DNA from: Isoetes taiwanensis
Lineage: Eukaryota > Streptophyta > Lycopodiopsida > Isoetales > Isoetaceae
Length of the DNA stretch: 64,000 nucleotides
Direction of reading: 5' to 3'
NCBI GenBank assembly: GCA_021234155.1
Contig: JAJEKV010000093.1
Coordinates: 60,001 to 124,000, forward strand
This document shows, one piece after another, positions 35,839 to 46,237 of this stretch (its first letter is position 1; every line of letters starts with the position of its first letter). The translations under genes were made by a program, and so were the position numbers. The notes under the pieces are model-generated. The model was not told the DNA's origin, did no database searches, and saw only the letters and a list, made by a program, of their open reading frames with translations.

Positions 35839-36609
35839 TGTTGGAGATTCATGTCATAATATGTTAAATCTAGAGTATGAACTTCAAAGGACAAATAAGA
35901 TGTTGATACAAACAGTTTAGATTGACAGTTGAAAACTCAGAGGTAGATAAGGTCATCAAGCAGAGGAATATGCAACATAGTTATTTCTAAGTTGGAGATA
36001 CAGGAAAGCCAGATTGAAGATCACTTAGAAGCATAACATTCACTAGGACATTTATTTGATCTAAGTTACAAAGTTTGCTTATGATATTAACCATTGGAAA
36101 TATTTGGTCGAATATTCTGATGATGCTGACGAGATGCTTGGAGTCTTTTCTGGTTCAAACAAGATCTCGATCCAATGCAATTGAAGCAGAGGAATCCGGC
36201 AAGTTTAGCAAGCAGCAAGCGGTCTGGCTTGACCGCCGGACTGCTCAGATAAAATGAAGATGGAGTCTAGGGTTATATTCATTCGGTTGACACAGGTTTC
36301 GTGAGGAGCTAAGGTAAGATTATTTTGGTGAAATGGGGACACAAGCCTGATGCTACAGTGTTTTAATCCTTACCTTATGAACAGTGATTGACTATGATTA
36401 TAGTCAATGGTTGCGAAGTTTATATTTGCTTATCTTTTATTAATACATTGACTTGAGTTTACATTAACAAGGTTTTTGAATATGATGTATTCCTTCTCAT
36501 GGTTTGATTAATCATGATTGATAGAGTCAAAGGAGAAATATGTCAAGTGATTGAACTTCATATAATATTGTATTGATTTTGAAGTTTATTATCTGACTAA
36601 TTTCTTACA
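35839..36609 (+). repeat. 3' LTR of Copia element
   Basis: 771 bp, preceded by the polypurine tract AAAGGGGAA (35830-35838) and followed by the TGCAC target duplication. Differs from the 5' LTR at about eleven single bases and one 1-bp indel by eye. Confidence 0.95.
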
Positions 36610-37739
36610 TGCACGATTCTGTGACGCTATGGGTATGCAGGTGAATCTGGATAAGACCAAGGCTGTGATTTTTGGTGCGAATAAGACAGACTATGTTCAC
36701 TTCTATTATATGGGTAAGCAAGTGGAGATTATGGAGAATTATAAATATTTAGGCTTGAATGTAGATAAGAGCCCTAACTGGAATCAAGCTGTTGAACATA
36801 GAGTGAATGCTGGCTTAAAGGCATTATATGCTATGCAGAGAAAGTGTGTAAGTGCTGATATCTGGAATTTTGAAATGAAGCGCATGCTTTACAAAGTGCT
36901 TGTGCAAACTGTGGTGCTCTATGGATGTGAAGTTTGGGGGCCTGGACTTGCTAATGACAGATGGAAAAAAGTGGAAAAGATACAAAAGAAGTTTTTTCAT
37001 ACTGAACTGGGTACTAAAATGCAAACACCTTATGACATGATGTTAGTAGAGTGCGGGATGGTGTCACTTGAGGCTGAAGCTCTCTGCAGACTGTTACGTT
37101 ATGTGTGCAAGGTTTTGTATGATATGCCAATCAATAGTTTGCCCAAACTCGCTCTAGAAGAAACCAGGAATAAGGGATGGTATGCGGATGTTAATAGGTG
37201 GCTTGTGAAATGGGGGATGAATATTGAGGAATTAGGGATGCACAAAAAGGATATCGATAGATGGGTTAAGACGAGCTTTCTAAATAAATCATGGAACATG
37301 CCGGCTGTAAAGAAAGAGTACTATAAGGCTCACATGAATGGATTCTTTTCAGGAAGCACAGTATCTCAGGGAACCCATATTAGTGAAACACAGGCAAGCA
37401 ATTGCTAGAATCCGGTTAAGTTCACACCGACTTGGTGTAGAGGTTGGGAGATGGGCAGACATTGCACATGATTTTAGGTGTTGTAAAATATGTGATGCAG
37501 GGGTGGTGGAGGATGAGGCTCATGTTTTGCTCTTCTGTGATGCCTATTCTGATATAAGAGCAAGGTATGGAATTAGTGCTGCCTCACTTAGTGATTTTTT
37601 TCGGTATCCAGGTTCATGTATTGGAGGGTGTATTGTTGAGATTCTCAAGCATAAAGAGGAACGGTTGAAACGGCAAAATGTGGAGGAGATAGATGTAGAG
37701 GAGCCCAATGTGTTATTTTTCAGAGGATGCACTGGATGA
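36610..37739 (+). CDS. LINE RT C-terminal and Cys/His-rich region
   Basis: Continues the LINE cut at 30903: MGMQVNLDKTKAVIFGANK, NYKYLGLNVDKSPNWNQAV, YGCEVWGPGL. After a frame change near 37345 it encodes the tail RLSSHRLGVEVGRWADIAHD and CKICDAGVVEDEAHVLLFCD. The same tail signature identifies the LINE pieces at 5.7, 27.3 and 41.9 kb as one family or close relatives. Confidence 0.87.
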
Positions 37740-37829
37740 TTTGTTTTATGACTTTGATTGTACTATGTAAATGTCTCATAGGCCTGGCGGTCTCGAAGAT
37801 GTAATAATAAATTTCATTTCATTTTATAC

Positions 37830-39861
37830 CAAAATCCCAAACCCTTAATTGCGCACCTGTTACAATGTAGGTTGACCCTGATGTTTTGCCCATATATGAT
37901 TCCTCCACATATTCTACTGGTGCTGTACTCACATGCAAAAAGCGTTTCCATTGTACAGCCTCAAACCATTTACTATCTTGCTCTTCAGGCTCTTTCCAAA
38001 CAGGAGGCCCAGTAGACACATGTGAATCCCAATGTGGTTGCAATATCTTCGGAAGGCTAGGGAGAGGTTGAAGGTGAATGGCAAGTCTATTGCACTTTTT
38101 TCCCTCTAAAAACAAGCACAGCCCAGTAACTGATCTCCTGCCAACCATGACCTACAAGAGTGTTTAGTGTTCATAGCATTAGGATTGGCTCTAAATAGGG
38201 AAAGAAAATGCAGATAAAGAAGGCGTCCCAACCTGAGAAGTACTGATATAAAGCTTGGGACCCATTAAACTGAATTGCATAGAAGGGCAAACAGGCTCTT
38301 TTCTTTGAGGCCCAAGTGGGAGATCAAATCCAGGGGACCATTGCCTCAGTATCTGAAATTCTAAGAAAACTGTAGCTCTGCAATCGAAGGTTTATCTGCA
38401 TCGTTCAACATCAATATCAACCTGCTGTTACTAATTGAATAATGGTTACTATATATTCATAATATTGGAAAAATAATTCTAATCATAATTATCATACTTG
38501 CACTTTCCTGCCTTTCAAACAAGACCTTGGCAGCCTAAAGCTCCACATGCAAATAGTTTAGTCACATTGTTATTAGATATTTGGTGACCATATATGCTAC
38601 TTGGGAGCCAAAAGTAAGCTTCTCTATCTAATGAGTATAATGAAATCTATCATTTCTAGAAGTCAAATTTTCGAACTACAAACTTATAAGTGAAGAATCA
38701 GGGGTAGACGAAGAATGTGGATTTGCTCAGATGTAGTTTCATGTTAAACATTATAAGCTCCAATTTTCCACCAGGCATTATGTAAAGCATATAGTCTTGC
38801 GCATCAACTCCTGCTAGGGGACAAACACCAGACAGTAAAGTTACTGGCCTGACAACCACCGCAGTTTAGCGATAGGACTTGAGCTTAGAAGACTGGAGTG
38901 TAGGACATGTGAGTCAAGCTCCTTGTATTTGGGGTGACAGATGACAACAGTTTCCTAAATGCATTTGAACTTAAATTTAACAAGAATAAGAGTTTAGGAG
39001 GGAAGTTATTGGAATCAAGGACATTGATATAACATCAGGGGCATCCGAAACTGTCTCTAGCCAATGATTATGATCCTTTACAAGATTGTCCCCATCCCTT
39101 TGTCTGAATATAATCTCAACCTCCTGGAAGCATATCAAACATTTATTATGTTGAAATGTTTTTGCTTTCAAGCATCCATAAGTTATAACATGTAAAGTAA
39201 ATGCCACACCTCTTTGGCAATGAAGGATGAAGATGTATATGCACTAGCCAACTGCAATCTATGCGCATGATTTCCTTGTAACCTTGGATCTGGCGCCTGA
39301 AATACATGGGTGTAAGTTTTATCATTTACGAAAATATCAAATTTTAGATGTTTAATGTGCCATTCAACTCGCCTTATCCTTTGCTCTGAAATTCTTCCCT
39401 CAAATCGTTGCTCAGCAATCTTTTTCAAGTACTTCTGGATTTCAGTTGGTGACAATGGGGATGATTGATGTTGCCGAATGTAAACAACATCTTTGTCCCC
39501 TATCTTGATGCTAGAAATTATATGAGTCCCATACTTCTCAATGAATCTGAAAGACAGTGCTATAATTTTAGAAGATGCCAAGTATTTGAGCCAAGAACAA
39601 CAAATGTGGAAAGATGAGTAAACTAAAACCTGGCCAAAGCTTCAGGCTCCCATGCAGAAGGAATTGCCTTCTTAACTTCTTCATGTAAAATCAAAGGTGT
39701 TTGGGTCAATTGCAGATTGTACAATGTTATAAACTAACCATCAAGAGCAAGGCTCTTGGTTGCTGCTGCATCAGACTGCCATGTTCCTTGAAAGCTAAAC
39801 ATGTTGTTGAAAAGCCCAAGAGGCATTTTACCAGTAATTGAAAGCCCTTGATTAAACCTCT
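37830..39861 (-). pseudogene. MACPF-domain gene (CAD1/NSL1-type), partial, 3' end cut by LINE
   Basis: Six minus-strand exons in order: 39861-39739 (RFNQGLSITGKMPLGLFNNM), 39706-39630 (HEEVKKAIPSAWEPEALAR), 39546-39210 (RFIEKYGTHII, VVYIRQHQSSPLSP), 39123-38990 (DAPDVISMSLIPITSLLN), 38352-38233 (RQWSPGFDLPLGPQRKEPVC) and 38151-37830 (VTGLCLFLEGKKCNRLAIHL). This is the plant MACPF architecture of CAD1 and NSL1, membrane-attack-complex/perforin-fold proteins implicated in control of immunity and cell death. The first exons (about 120 residues) and the C-terminus are missing; the last exon runs straight into the LINE tail at 37829. Exon 39706-39630 lacks a clear AG acceptor (TCTGCAATTG). Exons are otherwise stop-free, so the break is recent or the gene is partly used. 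Confidence 0.88.
38353..38989. other. Long intron of the MACPF gene
   Basis: No repeat or coding signal that I recognise. The segment normally encoded here (after ITSLL, before RQW) is not found, so an exon may have been lost. Confidence 0.5.
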
Positions 39862-39899
39862 CTGACAATTGCAAGAAACAAAACAGCTACTGTGTCAAC

Positions 39900-41616
39900 A
39901 CTGGATGGGATGTATCTGATAAGTGAGCAGAACATCTTTTAGGGTAATCACCTATCATTAATGCACCTCATTATTATTTAGCATTCACTCGAACATATAC
40001 ATGTTTTTTTAAGAGACTATTCTTTGACATAAGGTCAGTCCTAAACAGGTTCGCTGCAATGAACATCAGCTTTAGAACTCGGCGACCAACGCTTAGAAGA
40101 TCTGCCATTTTATATAAGCTTTAGTCTTTGGGAGCACTTCCTTTATCACCTTAGAACTGTTTAAAATATGCAGGAAGTGCAATGACCAGTTAGAGATGCG
40201 AGTTGGGGAACTAACGAGGCCTTCAAACCATTGCAAATGCTCATTCTCCTTTATCCTGCAGGTACTAATGCTACTGCTTAAAATATGTCCACCATGTTAT
40301 GCAGTACCACATGTGCCCAGATTTTTTATTGATCTGGCATGCTAATTAATATGTTTGGGAGTTGGTTTTTATTTGCAATGAAGCTGCTTGCTCTATCTCT
40401 CTAAATGTTATTTGGCTTTGTGAAGCCTAAGCAGAGTGTTTTGGCATAACATAGTTTTTGTTGGTTATGTAGGAGCAACTTTGATTTATATATTATCTGC
40501 TTTGTGTTCCAACAGATCTGCCCGCAGAGTACTTCTGTAACCTATCTTTTTGGGATTGGATGGTTAAACAAGCAAATGCTCAAACATACAAATGGTCAAA
40601 CAATACACAACATTTTTAGAGTTTATTTCTTGAAAATGTACCATGGCAAGTTGCAAGAGTTAGCAGTTCAATGACCAGTTAGAAATGCAACTTGGAGAAC
40701 TATGGAGACCTTCAAACCATTGCTCATGTCATGTAGATAGACCTTATGAATATGAGTAGTTTGGATTGTGAGGTATTATTTGTTGTCATGCCAACAACAT
40801 ATGGTCAACGTGGTTTAGAATTGCAAGAGACTCAAAGAATGAGAAGAATGAGATATTTTGGTGAGAGACTCGTCTGGAGGGGAAAACCAGCCGGGATAGA
40901 TAGGCATATCTTTCATCACAGCAGTGTACAACATTTTGAAAAAATATCTAAGGTGGAGGGCAGTCCACCAATTGGGTCTGACTACCCACTAATAATAATA
41001 AAGGGGACCTGCCATAGGAACAACCCAGGCCCCTTTAAGATGGCGTAAAATAAGAAAGGCAAATAGGAGGCAACGTGCGAAAGTTTATCACCGGAATGAA
41101 AAACCCCGCCCTTTCGGGTTTTCGAGGAAAACCCTAATGATAAACCTTCGCCCGACGTCTTCAAAGGAAAAGCCCGGGCCATCAAAGTGGAGATCATTGA
41201 TGAAAAAGTCGAGGAAGCACAAGATGGAGGTCGCAAATTAGACGATGCATCTCAAACTCCATGGGAGAGCCGAACAAAAGAAAGAAAAACTTAGGAGAAA
41301 ATAAAACACACAGGATGCATTAGACGTTAGAAAAGTAACGCAAGAAAGTCGCCATAGGATGAGATGACCTGAAAAGAAACAACACAAAAAGAAGCAATTA
41401 ACTCAAAAAATAGAAGCCATCAAGCCGGCTCGGCGAAGGCTCCCAAGGGGGCTGGTCCATGACAAATCACAATCCTCCAATAAGAGAAGGGGCTGGTCAC
41501 GCGAACCACGCGACATAAGAGCATATCTTCATAACCTCTCAAATACAGAGGGGCTGGTCACGCGAGCCACGCGACATAACATCATATCTTAAAACAACAT
41601 AACCTCTCAAATATAG
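39900..41616. other. Intergenic DNA with weak PPR-like trace and short tandem repeats
   Basis: No gene is supported. TTCAAACCATTGC-type text recurs at about 40222 and 40707 with AATGACCAGTTAGARATGC upstream of each, showing a local duplication. VVMPTTYGQRGLELQETQRM near 40778-40840 faintly resembles a PPR motif. From 41447 to 41617 the text GGGGCTGGTCACGCGARCCACGCGACATAA is repeated. A possible LINE 3' UTR lies at 41085-41160. Confidence 0.4.
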
Positions 41617-41617
41617 A

Positions 41618-44160
41618 AGGAAGGAAGGAAGGAAGTTTATTTTAACGTCCACGGAGGCCAGAGGCCTATGAGACGGTACATGCAGAGAACATGCAAAAAG
41701 CCAAAAACCCCAACACCAAAAACAAACAATGTAACTGTACAGTAGATCCCTACTACCGGGATGAAAAAAACCCCCACTTGGGAGGAAAAACCCTAACAGT
41801 AGGCTCTCAAATACCATGCCCCCGAAGAGCAAGTCTGACGGCCGAAATCTGCAGGATGTAAGCTCCCAGTCGCGCTACCGTAGGTGATGCGAGTAACTGA
41901 TGTAGCGGTGTGTCAGAGCATCTAAGATCAGTGTGCACTACTCGAACATGGGCATATGTTGGGCACCGCTGGAGAGCATGGTGCTCATCCTCTATCACGT
42001 GCATCTCACAACACTGACATATCCTCTCCTCCCTGGGGATCCCGTGCCTGCCATTCACCCCAAATGACTGTTTCAATTACGAGGTAATGGGAACCCGTCC
42101 TTATGGCAGCAATAGCTCTCCGTTTCTTCACGAGAGATGTGTGCTTTCAGTACCGATGGGGTCCATGCTCAGGGCGGGATTAATCGGCGTGATAGTGCTG
42201 TCTTGGGCTTTGCAAGAGTAGAGGCATCCCACAGAGTGGCAGCATAGCCCGCATACAATTGCCCATTCTGCGCATCAGAATATGCCAGTGCCACCATCCG
42301 TTGGTAATCCATAGACCACCTCCTAAACCATCCCTTTTGGTGCTCGTGCCATACCCTCTTGAAATTTGGGGGCCCTGCGTTAACAACCACGGCCTATGGA
42401 GGCAAGCGATGTTCATCCACCCCATCCACCTTATGGAAGCAAGTAAGATGCTGGCGCAGATAGCGAATCTTTGTAAAGGCCAAAACCCCGTCTCATACAA
42501 CAAAATCTGATACGAGATGCATTGTCCTTCACTCCCAAGCTATATGTCAAGAAAGCTTTACGCACCCTTTCCAACCTATCCCCGTGTTTTGCTAAGCTGG
42601 GCCCCAAACCTCCACCCCATATAGCAAAGACCGGCTCGACCAAAGCCCTAAACAGGTGTGCTCTCCTCGCCCGATCAATAGAGATCTATCCGCAACACGC
42701 AGCGTTTTACCTTTGCATATAGAGCCTTCCAGCCTGGTGCTGGCTCTCCTCTCCACACACTCATCCCACGGCATGTTAGTAGTGAAATCAATTCCAAGAT
42801 ACTTGAAGCTCGCGACCATCTCCACTTCCCGTCCCCGTAATATAACTCGGGATAGGGTGTTGCGAGGGACAGGGATCGATAGAAGCTTAGTTTTGTGCAA
42901 GTTCTTTGTCATTCCCGTTGCCCCACGTAACCCATCGAGGGCATCCAAATGTCGCCGCATACCGCTGGCCGTGTGGGCTAGGAAACCTACATCATCCGCA
43001 TATAGTAACTGGCTCACAGAGGTCGCATCAGATAATTGCACCCTGGCTCCCCCATGGTGCTGCATCCACGTCTCCAAGCTATCAATGTACAACCCAAAAA
43101 GCATTGGAGACAACGGGCAGCCCTGTTTAACTCCCATAGTGCTAGCTACCCGCCGAGCTTCATAAGGCAGTGTAGCATAAATCCCATCATAAAGCTGGTG
43201 CACCACATTCTGCAACTCCTGTGGAACTCGCAATTCTTGCAACCTCTGCCACAGCATGTCTCTAGGGACAGTATCATATGCAGTCTTAAAATCTACAAAG
43301 CAGCAATACAAGTCCTGTCGCACATTCCGGCTTGCCTCCATCAACACTCTCAAAGTGAAGATATGGTCGGGTGGGTGAGTGAGTGGGTGAAAAGCCCCCT
43401 GGCCAATTGCCCGCACCCCTGCCTCCTCGGCCCACTTAGTGAGTTTCTTCTCCACCACCCCTGCCAGGAGCTTTGCAAACAGCGAGCTTACCATAATCAT
43501 CCGGTAATTCGCCGACTCATCCGTATTACCAGCTTTATGAACAGGAACAACCTTACTAACCATCCACTCTGGGGAGCCCCTCGCCGAGCACGGTTAATGA
43601 TGATCGTCGGGGGCCCTACCACGGATGGGCCACCCATTTCAACGGCTTCGACTGCAGCCCACAGTAAATCCTTTGCCTTGCCATTCGCCGGATGCACGAG
43701 ACCTGCTGGACATCGTCCAGCGTGAGCTGCAAACACCTTTTCTACCTGATCCGGGGACCACGGCATTAGCTCACGGGGGTCATATAACTCCTGCAAGCGG
43801 TGCATCCATTGCTCCACACTTACATTACCAGCCACCTGGCGCTTCTGGTATAACACCTTACGCCAAAAAGCTTTTGGCTCTGCCATGAGCATGTCAAATA
43901 GGCACTCCTGGATTTCTGCCATGTATCTCCCCTTCTTGGCTTTTAGGAAGAGCTTATAGTCTTGCAGGGCCTGTGACCGCAACTGTGGATCTATGATCAA
44001 GTGCAGCTGGCTCTTTAGAGCCTTGCAATAAGCATCAAACCACGTGTTCTCAGGAAAATGCGTGGTGTCCCTCCTTGGAGGGCCCTTCACTGCAAAGGAA
44101 GCACCAGCAGCTGCAAGCAGCGCCCTCACCAGCCATACACACCTGTCTTGCAGTGTGTAG
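41618..44160 (-). mobile_element. LINE retrotransposon, 5'-truncated
   Basis: Minus-strand LINE with (TTCC)n tail (plus GGAAGGAAGG at 41618-41636). Downstream order: EN-RT linker (WFDAYCKALKSQLHLIIDPQ; AEPKAFWRKV) in 44158-43497; reverse transcriptase in 43563-42592; degenerate thumb (ETGFWPLQRF) near 42500; and the Cys/His tail ERICQCCEMHVIEDEHHALQ in 42076-41807. The endonuclease is absent. The linker-RT junction needs a frame change near 43530. The RT core retains its catalytic Asp residues. Confidence 0.88.
42592..43563 (-). CDS. LINE reverse transcriptase
   Basis: 323 open codons: NYRMIMVSSLFAKLLAGVVE, CCFVDFKTAYDTVPRDMLW (first catalytic Asp), GVKQGCPLSPMLFGLYID, and LLYADDVGFLAH with the YADD pair. 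RT copies the element RNA onto nicked target DNA. The core is uninterrupted, making this the best-preserved RT in the window. Upstream linker and downstream tail are in other frames, so the full protein cannot be made. Confidence 0.88.
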   Translation of the reverse strand: MVSKVVPVHKAGNTDESANYRMIMVSSLFAKLLAGVVEKKLTKWAEEAGVRAIGQGAFHPLTHPPDHIFTLRVLMEASRNVRQDLYCCFVDFKTAYDTVPRDMLWQRLQELRVPQELQNVVHQLYDGIYATLPYEARRVASTMGVKQGCPLSPMLFGLYIDSLETWMQHHGGARVQLSDATSVSQLLYADDVGFLAHTASGMRRHLDALDGLRGATGMTKNLHKTKLLSIPVPRNTLSRVILRGREVEMVASFKYLGIDFTTNMPWDECVERRASTRLEGSICKGKTLRVADRSLLIGRGEHTCLGLWSSRSLLYGVEVWGPA

Positions 44161-44257
44161 AAGCTATAGAGGGGCTGGTCACGCGAGCCACACGAAATGA
44201 AATCACAAATCAAAATGAAAAACATGAATGCAAACAACCTAGGATGGGGAGGGAGGG

Positions 44258-44375
44258 AACTAAGACCCAAAAAAACTGTTGTGAGAAGACGCCGATAATG
44301 GAGAAAGAGCCCAAAGACGTATATATAGCCTCGTCTCTCCCAAAAATGGCGATCCGACGGTGTCGAATCGCATGC
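44258..44375 (-). promoter_or_regulatory. Duplicated TATA-containing block, copy 1
   Basis: About 118 bp starting GACCCAAAAAAACTG and ending TCGCATGCATT, nearly identical to 58624-58742 in the same orientation. It contains GTATATATAGCC; read on the minus strand this is a strong TATA box (GGCTATATATACG). It follows a GC-rich GGATCGCCATTTTGGGAGAGAC stretch and precedes a C/T-rich start region. It looks like a core promoter plus 5' leader of a host gene or element, copied twice. No coding exon is evident downstream; a LINE lies there. Confidence 0.55.
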
Positions 44376-44779
44376 ATTTTGGTGAGAGACTCGTCTGGAG
44401 GGGAAAACCGGCCGATCAAAAGAGAACTTCTATAAGATGATGAGCAAGGTGTGATTGCCACTATAAAGTTGACATATGTTGAATGAGCATCAGGAAAAAA
44501 AGCAATACCATGTCTAACAAATCAAAACTTTTCAAATGTAATTGCCAAGATATGAAGATTGCTAAATGTATCAAAGTGGTTACGAAGGAAACCTGGGAGG
44601 AACTAAAAACTACTAAACCTTAGGAACAATTTGGAAATAGAAAGAAATCATGGCAAACAAATCTAAATGGCAACTAAATAAAAAAACACGCGGGACCAAT
44701 AGTAGTGGCAAATAAATAAAAGGAATAAGAAGTCATTTGTAAGGAAGACGGTTGAATAAGAAACCACTTTTAAAGGGTA

Positions 44780-44856
44780 CGGTTGATTGGAAGACTCCAA
44801 CCTTTACCACCAACATATGAGTCAAAGCCTGTAACCACTAGGCTAAACCCAGTATA
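44780..44856 (-). ncRNA. tRNA-like SINE or tRNA pseudogene fragment
   Basis: On the minus strand TAGCCTAGTGGTTACAGG (plus 44829-44846) resembles a pol III A box. GGTTGGAGTCTTCC about 35 nt downstream (plus 44788-44801) resembles a B box (GGTTCGANTCC). Spacing fits a tRNA-derived SINE head. Acceptor-stem pairing is not apparent, so it is not a functional tRNA. Confidence 0.4.
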
Positions 44857-45045
44857 ACTTTTAAAAGACAAATCGAGATTTCACAAAACCGTCATACGTT
44901 GTGAATAGGTAACCGAACAAAAGGCGGCAGAGAAAAGAGACAACTCAAAAATGCTAAAAACGAAGAAGAAAAGAACGGGTAGAACAAATCCGATCACAAA
45001 ATCAAACCGAAGCGAAGAAGAGCTATGCTTTATGATCAGAATTAG

Positions 45046-45081
45046 ACTAGAACCATCATCCAATTAAATTGGGATTATGTC
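45046..45081 (+). repeat. 36-bp inverted repeat, left copy
   Basis: From ACTAGAACCATCATCC to GGGATTATGTC. Its inverted copy with one mismatch is at 57999-58034. The pair brackets the minus-strand gene set, the pyrimidine tract and the DUF7869 transposon gene. It could be the terminal inverted repeat of a ~13-kb element or two strands of an older dispersed repeat. I did not find a matching target-site duplication. Confidence 0.6.
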
Positions 45082-45387
45082 AACTCCAAAATCACGCCAA
45101 CCTGCTGTTGTCTTCTAGGTGGTTTTTGTTTTTTTTAATCTTTTTTTTTGGACTTCAAAAATAACATAAGGTTGCAATTCACGTGTGACGTTTCATATGC
45201 GAATTGAAATATGCCAAAATGAAGAGCAAGTTGCTAAGATAGATGAGCCCAAAATTGAAGAGCATTTAGATGATAATATTAGGTTTGATAACAACAGATT
45301 GCATTATTTGCGAGGCAATTCCAGACTCGAAATTATCGATACATGGCACAAATATCATACAAAAATATCATATATTCCAATAAAACA

Positions 45388-46024
45388 TTAAGGGATCAAT
45401 CCATGTTTTTCCACGTATTTAACAAGGTGTGGTTCCATGTCAGCCGTTCTATCCAGTTCTGGGTATGAATCTAACACTTCATCCACCGTCATCCCCATAG
45501 CCAAATTATGCATAATAGACACAAACTTCACCAGAAAATCATCTGTCGCAAAGTTTTTTAGATCGTAAGATGGTGGATTCAGGGCATGCGTTTGATTGTA
45601 GAAGCATTTGAGAGCATCATCATCCACTATGATTATATCATCCTTATTCTCGATACCAAGTTCGTCCATCATGTTACTCAAGTGTTTGATGAAGATAGGC
45701 TTGCCTGTTGGATCCTTGGGATTAGTGAACTTCACACATTTGTTTTGATCCCAAAAGGTCAACCAATGTCTACGCATTTCCCCCAGTGCCTCCAAAGTAT
45801 CCTTGATGTTCCTTAGTTCCATGGATGACCAAATACCAACTCGAAATAACCTGAATGCCTCATCTAGTGTCTCCTTCAAGTGCGGCCGCGGATAGATCCA
45901 CTTGGTGTTTTATTCTACTGGTGTCTGATGAAACTGATCTCTAGCCACTTTATTTTTCGGAAAAGTCTTGCAAAGGACTCCGTTTATGTCGAACACCACA
46001 ACCTTCTTAGAAACGCAATGCAAG
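45388..46024 (-). pseudogene. FCP1/NIF-like HAD phosphatase domain exon
   Basis: Minus-strand frame from about 46012 to 45388, broken by a TAA at 45912-45910. The start encodes CVSKKVVVFDINGVLC, a HAD motif I in which the second acidic residue of the usual DxD is Asn. The middle encodes RVGIWSSMELRNIKDTL, the motif II serine region of the form VxxWSS. The end has KDDIIIVDDDALKCFYNQTH and NPPSYD, the motif III/IV acidic pair of NLI-interacting-factor phosphatases. These enzymes normally remove phosphate from Ser in RNA polymerase II tails or related substrates. The exon follows an intron with a TGTTTCAG acceptor at about 46025. An accessory gene of a mobile element and a decayed host gene are both possible. 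Confidence 0.65.
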
Positions 46025-46080
46025 CTGAAACATCAAACATGTATCTGGTCAGCAAGATACGATAACACAAACAATACAAA

Positions 46081-46216
46081 CGCGCCAAGCGTGATTTGAG
46101 TTAGTCTTAACCAAATCGCGCTCGGCGTGATTTAGTTTGACAACGAAAAATAATCAAAGCACGCCTGGCGCGATTTAATTCAAAGGTAATACAAATTAAA
46201 TCACGCTGGCGCGCGA
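46081..46216. repeat. Palindromic GCGCCNGGCGTG motif cluster 1 (intronic)
   Basis: Four copies at about 46081, 46117, 46159 and 46201, spaced 36-42 bp, each followed by an ATTTNA-type AT-rich spacer. They lie between the HAD exon and the exon ending at 46238. Core forms: CGCCAAGCGTG, CGCTCGGCGTG, CGCCTGGCGCG, CGCTGGCGCG. Confidence 0.8.
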
Positions 46217-46237
46217 TTTTAATGGGCAAGGCCATAC

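Larger units (their letters stand above)
30904..36609 (+). mobile_element. Ty1/Copia LTR retrotransposon with intact LTRs and target duplication
   Basis: Complete structure of 5.7 kb: 5' LTR 30904-31675, primer-binding site, gag-pol, polypurine tract, 3' LTR 35839-36609. The 5-bp duplication TGCAC flanks it (30899-30903 and 36610-36614). Order gag, protease, integrase, reverse transcriptase, RNase H identifies Copia. The coding region is broken by an in-frame stop at 33145-33147, an internal deletion near 34460-34480 and two later frame changes, so it cannot move on its own. The LTRs differ by roughly a dozen bases by eye, implying a fairly recent insertion. Confidence 0.97.
28600..37830 (+). 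mobile_element. LINE retrotransposon, split by two nested insertions
   Basis: A single LINE is read in order. Endonuclease end (VVDYIIARPFF, then IGDENENSDHVPIFIEI, 28670-28790). After an insertion at about 28832-29590, the EN-RT linker (29605-30243). Reverse transcriptase up to 30903. Then a Copia element. RT thumb and connection (36610-37408), then the C-terminal Cys/His-rich region (37338-37739). The 3' end has an ATTTC-rich tail near 37805-37829 and lies inside the last exon of a MACPF gene. It is 5'-truncated within the endonuclease. Confidence 0.88.

Noticed and set aside
42656-43725. Plus-strand ORFs of 169 and 229 codons
   Set aside because: They are antisense shadows of the minus-strand reverse transcriptase, which has clear catalytic motifs.
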